64,000 nt of DNA, taken from assembly GCA_016720925.1 (NCBI GenBank), contig JADKJR010000014.1:95398-159397 (forward strand), written 5' to 3'. Below the pieces are notes generated by a model. The model had not been told where the DNA came from. It made no database searches and saw only the letters and a program-made list of their open reading frames with translations. Shown piece after piece: positions 17,595-26,417 of this stretch. Origin of the DNA: Betaproteobacteria bacterium. GTDB taxonomy: Bacteria > Pseudomonadota > Gammaproteobacteria > Burkholderiales > Usitatibacteraceae. The number at the start of each line of letters is the position of its first letter. The stretch's first letter is position 1. A program made the position numbers and the translations under genes.

Positions 17595-18566
17595 ATGGTG
17601 AAATTCAAGGACTACTACAACATTCTGGGTATAGAACGCAGCGCCGGCGAAGACGACATCAAGAAAGCGTATCGCAAGCTCGCGCGCAAATATCACCCGG
17701 ACGTATCGAAAGATCCCAAGGGCGAAGAGAAATTCAAGGATGTTTCCGAGGCCTATCAAACCCTCAAGGACCCGGAGAAACGCGCCGCCTATGATCGCCT
17801 GGGGAGTCATCAGCCTGGACAGGATTTCCAGCCTTCGCCGGATTGGGGGCGCGATTTCGGCGGGAAGTTCACCGACGGGCAGACGTCGTTCGACGATGTT
17901 GACCTCTCCGATCTGTTCGCGCATTTCGGTGGCGGCCGTGCCGGAAAGGGACGCACTGCTCACGCCCGCATGCCGATTCCGGGTGAGGACTTCGAGGTCA
18001 CCGCGCAAATCAACCTGGAAGATGCCTATCGCGGTACACAAGTGGCGCTCAACCTGAGCGTGCCGGAATACGACGAACATGGCCGCATGCGGCGCGCCGA
18101 ACGGACTTTCCAGGCGCGAATACCAAAGGGCGCCACCGATGGCCAGCGGCTTCGATTGCGCGGCCAGGGCGGCAAAGGACACAACGGCGGCCACGACGGC
18201 GATCTGTATCTCAATATCAAGCTGCATCCGCATGCCCTGTATCGCGTCGATGGCCACGATCTGTATATCGATCTGCCGCTGGCCCCATGGGAGGCGGCAC
18301 TCGGCGCGACGGTCGAGGTACCGACGCTGGCCGGCGCGGTTCACCTGAAAGTCGCACCCGGAACCAACACCGGACAGCGCTTGCGGCTGGCCAAGCGCGG
18401 CCTGCCCAAGCCCGGCGGCGGTGACGGCGACCTGTTCGCCATTGTGCAGATCGTCGTGCCGCACGAACTGAGCGAGCGCGAGCGCGCCTTGTTCAAGGAA
18501 CTGGCGGAGGGCTCGACATTCCATCCGCGCAAACATTTTCCGAAGGAGAGCCAACATGCAATCTGA
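17595..18566 (+). CDS. cbpA: CbpA-type DnaJ-like co-chaperone
   Basis: A 323-residue J-domain protein that stimulates DnaK and, in E. coli, binds curved DNA in the nucleoid. The J domain covers about residues 5-70 with the HPD motif in KYHPDVSKD. There is no zinc-finger region; instead a Gly/Phe-poor linker leads to the two C-terminal substrate-binding beta domains (VTAQINLEDAYRGTQVALNL; LRLRGQGGKG; LYIDLPLAPWEAALGATVEV). This is the type II/CbpA architecture. It overlaps cbpM by 11 bp. GTG or ATG starts compete near the 5' end; ATG at 17595 follows AGCGGGAGTG. Confidence 0.93.
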   Translation: MVKFKDYYNILGIERSAGEDDIKKAYRKLARKYHPDVSKDPKGEEKFKDVSEAYQTLKDPEKRAAYDRLGSHQPGQDFQPSPDWGRDFGGKFTDGQTSFDDVDLSDLFAHFGGGRAGKGRTAHARMPIPGEDFEVTAQINLEDAYRGTQVALNLSVPEYDEHGRMRRAERTFQARIPKGATDGQRLRLRGQGGKGHNGGHDGDLYLNIKLHPHALYRVDGHDLYIDLPLAPWEAALGATVEVPTLAGAVHLKVAPGTNTGQRLRLAKRGLPKPGGGDGDLFAIVQIVVPHELSERERALFKELAEGSTFHPRKHFPKESQHAI

Positions 18567-18882
18567 CATTCGCGACGTGTTGTGGCTCGATCAGGTTGAA
18601 ACGGTCTCCATCACTGAATTGGCAGGGCTATCCGGATTGAGCGAGACCGATGTCCGTGACCTGGTGGACTACGGCGCCCTGGCGCCCGCCAATCCCGGGG
18701 ATGCGCAGTGGACATTCAGCGCGAACTGCGTGGTGACAATGCGCCGGGCGTGCCGCCTGCGCACTGACCTTGAACTCGACATGCATGCCGTTGCACTCGC
18801 GCTCACCCTGATTGAACAAATCAATCAATTGGAAGCCGAGCTTGCCCAATTGCGCGCGCAGCAGCCTCGGCAGCCTCAATGA
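18556..18882 (+). CDS. cbpM: CbpM-type chaperone modulator
   Basis: A 108-residue MerR-like helical protein that in E. coli binds the J domain of CbpA and inhibits it. The N-terminal helix-turn-helix-like part (ITELAGLSGLSETDVRDLVD followed by YGALAP) and the C-terminal coiled coil (ALALTLIEQINQLEAELAQL) match the family. The start lies inside cbpA (11-bp overlap) and is preceded by GGAGAG, so the two are translated together. Confidence 0.9.
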   Translation: MQSDIRDVLWLDQVETVSITELAGLSGLSETDVRDLVDYGALAPANPGDAQWTFSANCVVTMRRACRLRTDLELDMHAVALALTLIEQINQLEAELAQLRAQQPRQPQ

Positions 18883-18972
18883 CGCGACTAATGGCGATAT
18901 GACGCGACGGGTGGCGTGCCGGATTCCCACGGCTTGCGTATGATGACGCGTTGAATTCACTGAGGAGGTTGC

Positions 18973-19707
18973 ATGTCCAACGCGAACGATTTGCCGGCCG
19001 AAGTTCAGCTGAGCATCAACGCATTTGTCGAATCCGCCAAAGCAGCATTCGAATCCGATCTCGTCTCTGTCGTTATCTACGGCTCGGCGGCCGAGGGACG
19101 ATTACGTGCCACCTCGGACGTCAATATTCTGCTGGTGCTGAAACAGTTTGATCAAACGCACGCTGACCGCCTGCGTGAGCCGCTACGAATTGCGCACGCC
19201 GCCGTGCAACTGAATGCCATGTTCCTGCTGGAGTCCGAAGTGCCGGCGGCGATGGAAGCGTTTGCCGTCAAGTTTGCGGATATTGTGGCGCGGCACCGCA
19301 TCCTGTTTGGCCGCGACCCGTTTGCAAACCTGAATTTGCCGCGCGACGCACTGATCCGGCGTCTCAGGCAGATTCTCCTCAATCTGCAATTGCGCCTGCG
19401 CGAACGGTATGTGCTGGTGAGCCTGCGCGAAGAACAACTTGCCTTGGTGATCGCCGATGCGGCCGGGCCGCTGCGGTCAAGTGCCGCCTCATTGCTGCAA
19501 CTGGAGGGGCAGCCTGCCCTCGCGCCCAAGGAAGCACTTGAAAAAGTCGTCCTGGAAATGAACGATGCCAACCTGACTGCCGTCTTGCAGGATGTCTCCG
19601 CCGCGCGCGAGGCGCGGCAGTTGAGTCCCGGCAAAGCGGCACCGGCGCTGATGAATCTGATCGAGATGACGCAACGCCTTCGCGAGCGCATCGAGCAGCT
19701 TCAATAA
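18973..19707 (+). CDS. Nucleotidyltransferase-fold protein (MNT-like), degenerate active site
   Basis: A 244-residue protein. The N-terminal Pol-beta/MNT fold shows VVIYGSAAEGRL and then ATSDVNILLVL (about residues 34-58). The usual metal-binding pair D-x-D reads D-V-N here, so one carboxylate is lost. The rest is helical, with a possible HEPN-like or coiled-coil C-terminus (LMNLIEMTQRLRERIEQL). A strong GAGGAGG lies 4 bp before the ATG. It is the first gene of a tight operon with the Cys-rich-tail membrane protein, the DUF692 oxidase and a small partner. It could be a sensor, a regulator or a nucleotide-binding subunit; no function is claimed. Confidence 0.75.
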   Translation: MSNANDLPAEVQLSINAFVESAKAAFESDLVSVVIYGSAAEGRLRATSDVNILLVLKQFDQTHADRLREPLRIAHAAVQLNAMFLLESEVPAAMEAFAVKFADIVARHRILFGRDPFANLNLPRDALIRRLRQILLNLQLRLRERYVLVSLREEQLALVIADAAGPLRSSAASLLQLEGQPALAPKEALEKVVLEMNDANLTAVLQDVSAAREARQLSPGKAAPALMNLIEMTQRLRERIEQLQ

Positions 19708-19724
19708 ATGAAAGGGGACCATTC

Positions 19725-20588
19725 ATGAATCCCTTTCAACTCACCGGTTTCAGTTTCCTCGGCTTTTATATCGTGTTGGGCGTTGTGGTCTTCTGGGGCC
19801 TGCGCATGTGGTTTCGCCACCTTGAAACCGCCGATGCGGCGCCCCAGCAGAATATGACCGACCCGTACCTGATCGCTCATCTGCGCGCCGGCGCGAACGA
19901 GGCGCTACGCGTGGCTACCGTTGCGTTGCTCGACCGCGGCTTGCTCACAGCCGTGGGCGAAACGTTGACCACCAAAGATGGCAATGCTGTTGGCGTCGTA
20001 CAGCGTCCGATCGAGAAAGCGATCCTGCAACGCTACCGGACGCCGGGCGAAGGCCACGACATCTTCAAGGATTCCGCCGCGAAGAGTGCCTGCGCAAGTT
20101 ACGACAGGGTTCTCAAGAACCAGCGCATGATCGCTGATGGCGGCACCTATGCGAAGCGGTTTGTCCCCGTCGCAGTCGCGCTTGGCGTGCTGATCACGGT
20201 CACATGGACCAAAGTCACCATCGCATTTTCACAGGGCCGCCATAACGTCGGCTTCCTGATCGCGCTCACAATCCTGTTCACCATCATCGCCATGGTCGTG
20301 TGGTTCCGGCGCCGCACGGCGCTCGGTGACGCGATGCTCACGGACCTGCGTTCACTGTTCGCCCGCCTGAAAGGCCGCGCAAAGTCCATGCGCGCCGGCG
20401 GTCAGACCAACGAAGCCGCGCTGCTGGCGGCGGTGTTCGGTTTATCCGCCTTGCCCGCAGCAAATTTTCCGTTCATGGAAAAACTCTACCCCGCCAAATC
20501 GAGCGACGGCAGCGGCTGCAGTTCTTCGTCGTGCAGCAGCGGTAGCAGCTGCGGCGGTGGTTGTGGTGGTGGAGGCTGCGGTGGGTAA
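19725..20588 (+). CDS. TIGR04222-like membrane protein with Cys/Gly/Ser-rich C-terminal tail
   Basis: A 287-residue membrane protein. Hydrophobic helices are at about 9-30, 147-168 and 175-193; between the first two is a soluble domain (about 40-140) with LRAGANEALRVATVALLDRG, which fits the TIGR04222 family as I remember it. After residue 258 the sequence turns into a low-complexity tail of Ser and Gly with five cysteines at about 265, 270, 276, 280 and 285, the last three in Gly-only spacers. Such a tail directly upstream of a DUF692/MNIO gene suggests it is the modified substrate (inference). A GGGGAcc ribosome-binding site precedes the ATG. The DNA of the tail also supplies the ribosome-binding site of the next gene. 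Confidence 0.78.
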   Translation: MNPFQLTGFSFLGFYIVLGVVVFWGLRMWFRHLETADAAPQQNMTDPYLIAHLRAGANEALRVATVALLDRGLLTAVGETLTTKDGNAVGVVQRPIEKAILQRYRTPGEGHDIFKDSAAKSACASYDRVLKNQRMIADGGTYAKRFVPVAVALGVLITVTWTKVTIAFSQGRHNVGFLIALTILFTIIAMVVWFRRRTALGDAMLTDLRSLFARLKGRAKSMRAGGQTNEAALLAAVFGLSALPAANFPFMEKLYPAKSSDGSGCSSSSCSSGSSCGGGCGGGGCGG

Positions 20589-21495
20589 AACAGGAAACGC
20601 CGTCCAATGCGCAGACCGCGTCGGCATCGGCTGGCGTGGCGAATTGGCGGCGGGAATCTTTACTAATATCGACCGCATTGATCTGCTGGAAATCATCGCC
20701 GATGATCATTTTCGTGCCACACCGCGCGAACTGCGTGCTTTGCGTACGCTTGCCACGCAAACGCCCATCACGCTGCATGGCGTATCGATGGGTCTCGCGG
20801 GCAGCGAACCGACGGAAACACGGCGAATGGAAAGCATGGCGCGCCTCGTCGATGCCCTGCAACCTGAATCATGGTCGGAACACCTCGCCTTCGTGCGCGG
20901 TGGCGGCATCGAGATCGGCCACTTGGCGGCACCGCCTCGCACCGAACAAAACGTGCAAGCCGCCATTGCCAACATCGAACGCGCCACACAAATTGTCGGT
21001 TCCGCTCCGCACATGGAGAACATCGCCACGCTGATCGATCCCCCCGCGAGCACAATGGATGAAGCAACGTGGGTGTCGGCCATTATTGCCGGCAGTCGCG
21101 CGGGGTTGTTGCTGGACCTGCATAACCTCTATGCCAATGCGCTGAATTTCGGAATGGACCCGGCAGAATTGTTGCTGCGATTTCCGCTGCAGCAAGTGCG
21201 GGCGGTGCATCTGAGCGGTGGCAAATGGATCCCGGAACCGGCAATGGACAATGTTGCCGGGGAGCGTGGAAAGACGCGAATGCGATTGCTTGACGATCAC
21301 GTCCACGATGTGCCGGATGCCGTGTTTGAGCTACTCGCACGGCTGGCCCAGCATGCGCCGCGGCAACTCGATGTCATTATCGAACGTGACGGCGAGTATC
21401 CGGACTTTACCTGCCTGCTCACGCAACTGGATGCCGCACGTGATGCCCTGCGGCGTGGCCGGCAACAATCCATGGCCATGCGGAAGGCCGCATGA
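20581..21495 (+). CDS. DUF692 / MNIO-family iron-dependent oxidative enzyme (MbnB-like)
   Basis: A 304-residue TIM-barrel protein of the DUF692 family, whose characterised members (MbnB, TglH) use two or three iron ions to oxidise peptide cysteines. Family landmarks run in order: VGIGWRGEL, HGVSMGLAG, SEHLAFVRGG, ENIATLIDPP, LLLDLHNLYANALNFG, VRAVHLSGGKW, DDHVHDVP and LDVIIERDGEYPDF; the His, Asp and Glu residues expected to bind metal are present. GTG at 20581 is chosen because GGAGG lies 5 bp before it; the gene then overlaps the upstream stop by 8 bp. The probable substrate is the Cys-rich tail of the preceding protein. Confidence 0.85.
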   Translation: MGKTGNAVQCADRVGIGWRGELAAGIFTNIDRIDLLEIIADDHFRATPRELRALRTLATQTPITLHGVSMGLAGSEPTETRRMESMARLVDALQPESWSEHLAFVRGGGIEIGHLAAPPRTEQNVQAAIANIERATQIVGSAPHMENIATLIDPPASTMDEATWVSAIIAGSRAGLLLDLHNLYANALNFGMDPAELLLRFPLQQVRAVHLSGGKWIPEPAMDNVAGERGKTRMRLLDDHVHDVPDAVFELLARLAQHAPRQLDVIIERDGEYPDFTCLLTQLDAARDALRRGRQQSMAMRKAA

Positions 21496-21755
21496 GTTCG
21501 GCTGCGATCGAAGCGTATCTCGCGAAGCTCTATACGGACAGCGCCGCGCGCGAAGCCTTTCTGGTGAATCCCGAGAGTGCTGCCCGCGATGCCGGTCTCA
21601 GTGCTGCTGACGCAGAATCGCTACGCACAATCGATAAAGCGGGTCTGCGGATGGCTGCGGCGAGCTACGCACATAAGCGCGCGCAGCATCGGCGTCCGAA
21701 GAAGAAGCTGCACGAATATTTTTGGTCGTGGTGGAAACGCCGATCAGCGCGATAA
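21492..21755 (+). CDS. Small helical partner protein of the MNIO enzyme
   Basis: An 87-residue protein whose ATG overlaps the stop of the DUF692 gene (ATGA). The N-terminal two thirds is helical: IEAYLAKLYTDSAAREAFLV, NPESAARDAGLSAADAESLR, then IDKAGLRMAAASYAHKRAQH. The last 20 residues are strongly basic and aromatic (RPKKKLHEYFWSWWKR). In MNIO systems the enzyme normally works with a partner that recruits the substrate; position and coupling suggest this role. It is much shorter than MbnC/DUF2063 partners and no established family is claimed. It ends 1 bp before a hairpin repeat. Confidence 0.7.
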   Translation: MSSAAIEAYLAKLYTDSAAREAFLVNPESAARDAGLSAADAESLRTIDKAGLRMAAASYAHKRAQHRRPKKKLHEYFWSWWKRRSAR

Positions 21756-21756
21756 C

Positions 21757-21816
21757 AAACTCAAGCACTGGCGCGGCTTTCGCAGCATTTTCGTCTTGAA
21801 ATGCCCGCCAAATGGC
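21757..21816. repeat. Dispersed 3'-flank hairpin repeat, copy 2
   Basis: AAACTCAAGCACTGGCGCGG at the left and TGCCCGCCAAATGGCG at the right match the family arms, the right arm being worn. It fills the gap between the converging MNIO operon and efflux operon, where it may serve as a two-way terminator. Confidence 0.6.
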
Positions 21817-21825
21817 GATCTACGT

Positions 21826-23256
21826 CTATTTCCCCTGCGTCAGCTCCGCCACACTCCAACCGCCACCCAGCGCCCGGATCAACCCCACTGCGGCGGCCAA
21901 TCTCCGCCCCAGCAGGCTTACCGCGGTACGCTCGTTGGACAATAGCGACGCCTGCACGGTGACAACGTTCAGGTAGCTCACGGTCCCGGCCTTGTACTGG
22001 TTGAGGGTAAGGGCCACCGATTCGCGGGCGGCGCGCACGGCATCGTCCTGCACAATGGATTCCTGTTCGAGGATACGAAGTGCCGACAGGTTGTCCTCGA
22101 CTTCCTGGAATCCCTCCAGCACCGTCTCGCGATAGTTGGCGACGGCTTGATCCCAGGATGCGACGGCCTGGTCGACCGCGGACGAGCGCTTGCCGAAATC
22201 AAGTAAGGTCAGCGCAAGCTGCGGACCCAGCGACCAGAAGCGATTCGGCGCACTGATCCAGTCGGCGAGTGTCGGACTGGCATAGCCACCCGATGCGGAC
22301 AACGATAACGCGGGGAACCACGCCGATTTCGCCACGCCGATCTGCGCGTTGGCGGCCATGACACGCCGCTCCGCACCGGCGATATCGGGACGACGTTCAA
22401 GCAGGGTTGAGGGCATGCCAGCCGGCATCACCGGCATCTTCAGCGTGAATTGCTCGCGCGGTAACGAGAACCCGCCCGGCGCTTTGCCGATCAATACGGC
22501 GATGGAATGTTCAAGCTGCGCGCGCTGAACACCGAGATCGATGGCTTGCGCGATGGTGCTTTTCAATTGCGCCTCGGCCTGGATCACATCGGACTTTGCC
22601 GCCACGCCGACGTTGTAGCGGTTCTTCGTCAGCTCCAGCGATCTTTCGTAGGCGGCGACGGTATCGTCAAACAACTGTTTTTGCTGATCACTCACGCGCA
22701 ACTGGAAATAGCTGATCGCCAGCTCGGATTGCAGCGAGAGGCGCACCGCTTCCAAATCCGCCGCGCTCGCCTCCGCCGATGCATTACCCGATTCCAGCTG
22801 GCGGCGGATGCGGCCCCAAACATCGAGTTCCCACGCGACATTGGCGGTCAGGCTGTGATTGGTCGCGGTACTGCTATTGCCACCCGACCGCGCGGACGCG
22901 GCACTGCTGCGCGTGGAACTGGCGCCAGCCGAAATCGTCGGGAAGAATCCCGTGCGGGCCGACTGTGCAAAAGCGGTTGCCTGCCGGTATCTGGCTTCGG
23001 CGGCTTTCAGGTTCTGATTGGAAACATCGACCTGTTCGGCCAATGTGTTCAGCTGGTTGTCGGCAAATACCTGCCACCACTTGCCGCGTATCAGTTCGTC
23101 TTTCGGCTCAGCCTGTTTCCAGTCGCCCTGTTCCTTGTAGGCGGTCGGCACGTCCATCGCAGGACGCTGGTAATCGGGGCCGATGGCGCAGGCGCTCATG
23201 ATTGCCGATGCAACGATTATTGTCATCACGCTTCGCTTGTTGCACTTCAACTTCAT
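21826..23256 (-). CDS. RND efflux outer-membrane factor, NodT/OprM type lipoprotein
   Basis: A 476-residue TolC-like trimeric channel. An N-terminal lipoprotein signal ends in IMSAC, then AIGPDYQRP, the hallmark of NodT-family factors. Two OEP repeats of long helices and strands follow (AWELDVWGRIRRQLESGNAS; LLDFGKRSSAVDQAVASWDQ). ATG at 23256 overlaps the permease stop in TGATG and has GGAGG 4 bp before it; a TTG one codon upstream is less likely. It is the last gene of the five-gene MdtABC-like operon and should complete the pump across the outer membrane. Confidence 0.92.
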   Translation of the reverse strand: MKLKCNKRSVMTIIVASAIMSACAIGPDYQRPAMDVPTAYKEQGDWKQAEPKDELIRGKWWQVFADNQLNTLAEQVDVSNQNLKAAEARYRQATAFAQSARTGFFPTISAGASSTRSSAASARSGGNSSTATNHSLTANVAWELDVWGRIRRQLESGNASAEASAADLEAVRLSLQSELAISYFQLRVSDQQKQLFDDTVAAYERSLELTKNRYNVGVAAKSDVIQAEAQLKSTIAQAIDLGVQRAQLEHSIAVLIGKAPGGFSLPREQFTLKMPVMPAGMPSTLLERRPDIAGAERRVMAANAQIGVAKSAWFPALSLSASGGYASPTLADWISAPNRFWSLGPQLALTLLDFGKRSSAVDQAVASWDQAVANYRETVLEGFQEVEDNLSALRILEQESIVQDDAVRAARESVALTLNQYKAGTVSYLNVVTVQASLLSNERTAVSLLGRRLAAAVGLIRALGGGWSVAELTQGK

Positions 23257-26200
23257 CAAGCCTCCAAAGTAATCGCGTCAGTTTGCCCCGCGCCCTTGCG
23301 TCGAAATTTGCGCTGGCACCAGAAACTGAAACGATCAAGATACAGGTACACCACCGGCGTCGTGTAAAGCGTCAGCAACTGGCTCAGGATCAATCCGCCG
23401 AGTATCGAAATGCCCAGCGGTTTCCTCAGCTCCGCGCCATCGCCGAAACCAATCGCCAGCGGCACGGCGCCCAGCAACGCAGCCATGGTCGTCATCATGA
23501 TGGGCCGGAACCTGAGCATGCAGGCTTCAAAGATCGCATCGCGCGCGGACAGGCCGCGCTTGCGCTCTGCATCGATGGCGAAGTCAATCATCAAAATGGC
23601 ATTCTTCTTGACGATACCGATCAACAGGATGATGCCGATGAGTGCAATGATCGACAGCTCAGTGCCGGTCGCCCACAACGCCAGCAGCGCGCCCACGCCC
23701 GCTGACGGCAACGTGGAAATGATGGTAAGCGGATGAATGTAACTTTCGTAAAGCATGCCCAGTACCACGTAAACCGTGAGCAGCGCCGCAAGGATCAGCC
23801 ACGGCTGATTCTCAAGGCCTTGCTGGAATATCTTCGCGGTTCCCTGATTGGTGCCGGTAATCGTGTTCGGTACGCCGATGCGCGCCATCGTGTCGCGGAT
23901 TTTCTGGATCGCGGTCGATAGCGCCACGCCATCGGTCAGATTGAACGACAGCGTGGTAGCGGCGAATTGTCCCTGATGATTGATCGACAGCGCCGCCGTG
24001 GTCGGCTCGTAGCGGGCGAACGCCGATAGCGGCACCTGCCCACGCGTGGAAGACAGCACGTAAATGCCGTTGAGCGCTTCGGGACTTTGCCAGTACTGGG
24101 GTGCGGCCTCCATCACAACCCGGTACTGGTTGCTGGCGGAATAAATGGTTGAGACCTGCGCCTGGCCGAAAGCAAGGTAGAGCGCGCTGTCGATGTTTGC
24201 CGTGGTCACACCCATGCGCGACGCCGTCGCGCGGTCAATGACCAGACTCATTTGCAAGCCCTTCACCTGCTGATCGGTGTTTACGTCGGTCATCTCAGTC
24301 GCATCCATCAGTGCGTTCTGCAGCAGCGGCGCCCATTTGCGCAATTCATTCACGTCGTCGCCCTGCAAGGTGAATTGATAGGACGCGTTCGACGACCGGC
24401 CGCCGGCACGAAAATCCTGCGCCGGGACGAGGAACAGATTCGCCCCGGCAACCTTGGCCAGTTTCAGGCGCAGCCGCGCGGCGATTTGTTCGGCCGATGC
24501 GCTGCGCTCTTTCAGCGGCTTCAGCGACATGAACATGCGCCCGCTGTTACGCTGCCCGCCGCCGGTGAATGCCGCCACATTAACCACGTCGGGATCAGTC
24601 AGGACGATATCGACAAACTCAACCACTTTGCTGCGCATGGCCTGGAACGAAATACTCTGGTCGGCCTGGATGTTGCCAAATATGCGGCCAGTATCCTGCT
24701 GCGGCAGGAAGCCTTTCGGCAAGGCAACATACAAATAAATATTGAGCCCGACCGCAGCGACCAGCGTCAGGAATACGAGGAAAGGAAACCGCAGCGCCCA
24801 CCGCAGGCTCTTCTCGTAGCCGAGATGAATTCGCGCGCCTGCCGCGGTCACCAGATTCGTGCCCCAGCGCGTGAATCTACCCGGCGGCCGGGCAACATTC
24901 GGCGCGGGCGGATTGCGCAGCAATCTCGCACACATCATCGGAGTAGTAGTCAGCGATACCACCAGCGATACCAGGATCGCGATCGACAGTGTGACCGCAA
25001 ACTCTCGGAAATAGCGGCCGATGATGCCGCCCATCAACAGGATCGGGATGAAAACCGCGATCAACGACAGGCTCATCGACACCACCGTGAAGCTCACTTC
25101 GCGCGCGCCTCTTAACGCTGCCTCGAATGGTGGCACACCTTTTTCCAGATGCCGCGAGACGTTTTCCAACACCACGATGGCATCGTCGACAACGAACCCG
25201 GTAGCGATGGTGAGCGCCATCAGCGACAGGTTATCGAGGCTGTAGCCGACCAGATACATGAATGAAAACGTGCCGATCAACGACACCGGTACCGCCACGG
25301 CGGGAATCAGCGCCGCGCGCCAATTGCGAAGGAACAGAAACACCACCATGATCACCAGCGCCACCGCGATCAGCATGGTGCGCTCGGCTTCGCGCAAACT
25401 GGCGCGGATGGTGGTGGTGCGCTCCATTACCAGGTTCATGTCGATGGAGGCAGGGATCGATGCCTGCAGCGTCGGCACCAGCGCCAGCACCCGATCGACC
25501 GTCTCGATGATGTTTGCATTGGGTTGCGCGGTGACGACTACGACGACCGACGGCTTGCCATTGGCAAAACCGGCGTTGCGCAGGTCCTGCACCGAATCGA
25601 CGACCTCGGCAACATCACCGAGTCGCACGGGCGCATTATTGCGGTAGGCGACAATGATGGGCAAATAGTCGGCGGCTTTCTTTGCCTGGTCGTTGGCATA
25701 TATCTGCCAGCTTTTCTCACCGTCCTCGACAATGCCTTTGGGCCGGTTGACGTTATTGGCCTGGATGGCGGCGCGCACTTCGTTGAAGCCGATTCCGTAT
25801 TTGTTGAGCGTGGTCGGATTCAATTCCACGCGCACCGCGGGCGACGAACTACCGCCGACCGATACCTGACCTACACCACTCACCTGCGCGATCTTCTGCG
25901 CGACAATGGTGTTGGCGATGTCATAGACCTGCCCCGGTGAATAGGCATCCGAGGTCAACGCAAAAATCATCGCCGGGGCGTCGGCGGGATTCACTTTGCG
26001 ATAGGTCGGATTGTTGGGCAGGCTGGTCGGAAGTTCGGTACGCGCCGCCTGAATCGCCGCCTGCACATCGCGCGCCGCACCATCGATGCTGCGGTTCAAT
26101 TCGAACTGCATCACGATGTTGGTGCTACCCAGCGATGAATTCGACGTGATCTCCGTGATACCCGCGATGCGGCCCATCGCACGCTCCAGCGGCGTCGCCA

Positions 26201-26387
26201 CCGTCGCGGCCATCACCTCCGGGCTGGCACCCGGAAGGGATGCCGACACCGAGATGGTGGGAATATCCACTTGCGGCAGCGGCGCCACCGGCAGCAGCTT
26301 GAACGCGAGCGCGCCCGCCAGCGTGACACCGAGTGTCAGCAGTGTGGTGGCCACTGGCCGGCGGATAAATGGCTCGGAAATATTCAT
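23256..26387 (-). CDS. RND multidrug efflux permease, MdtC-like
   Basis: A 1043-residue inner-membrane proton antiporter of the HAE-1 family with the 12-helix, two-pore-domain layout. The N-terminus MNISEPFIRRPVATTLLTLG and the helix-4 segment with FVVDDAIVVLENVSRHLEKG, which carries the proton-relay Asp pair, are intact; the C-terminal half repeats the pattern up to FRPIMMTTMAALLGAVPLAI. Sequence details (PVAPLPQVDIPTI) place it with MdtC rather than AcrB. It would form a heterotrimer with the MdtB-like permease encoded 1.1 kb upstream. The two permease genes are separated by a DUF6515-like gene, which is unusual. Confidence 0.92.
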   Translation of the reverse strand: MNISEPFIRRPVATTLLTLGVTLAGALAFKLLPVAPLPQVDIPTISVSASLPGASPEVMAATVATPLERAMGRIAGITEITSNSSLGSTNIVMQFELNRSIDGAARDVQAAIQAARTELPTSLPNNPTYRKVNPADAPAMIFALTSDAYSPGQVYDIANTIVAQKIAQVSGVGQVSVGGSSSPAVRVELNPTTLNKYGIGFNEVRAAIQANNVNRPKGIVEDGEKSWQIYANDQAKKAADYLPIIVAYRNNAPVRLGDVAEVVDSVQDLRNAGFANGKPSVVVVVTAQPNANIIETVDRVLALVPTLQASIPASIDMNLVMERTTTIRASLREAERTMLIAVALVIMVVFLFLRNWRAALIPAVAVPVSLIGTFSFMYLVGYSLDNLSLMALTIATGFVVDDAIVVLENVSRHLEKGVPPFEAALRGAREVSFTVVSMSLSLIAVFIPILLMGGIIGRYFREFAVTLSIAILVSLVVSLTTTPMMCARLLRNPPAPNVARPPGRFTRWGTNLVTAAGARIHLGYEKSLRWALRFPFLVFLTLVAAVGLNIYLYVALPKGFLPQQDTGRIFGNIQADQSISFQAMRSKVVEFVDIVLTDPDVVNVAAFTGGGQRNSGRMFMSLKPLKERSASAEQIAARLRLKLAKVAGANLFLVPAQDFRAGGRSSNASYQFTLQGDDVNELRKWAPLLQNALMDATEMTDVNTDQQVKGLQMSLVIDRATASRMGVTTANIDSALYLAFGQAQVSTIYSASNQYRVVMEAAPQYWQSPEALNGIYVLSSTRGQVPLSAFARYEPTTAALSINHQGQFAATTLSFNLTDGVALSTAIQKIRDTMARIGVPNTITGTNQGTAKIFQQGLENQPWLILAALLTVYVVLGMLYESYIHPLTIISTLPSAGVGALLALWATGTELSIIALIGIILLIGIVKKNAILMIDFAIDAERKRGLSARDAIFEACMLRFRPIMMTTMAALLGAVPLAIGFGDGAELRKPLGISILGGLILSQLLTLYTTPVVYLYLDRFSFWCQRKFRRKGAGQTDAITLEA

Positions 26388-26417
26388 GCGGGATTGAATA
26401 GTCTGGATTGGGCGCGC

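Noticed and set aside
17505..18569. 354-codon open frame opposite cbpA
   Set aside because: Antisense shadow of a strongly supported J-domain protein.
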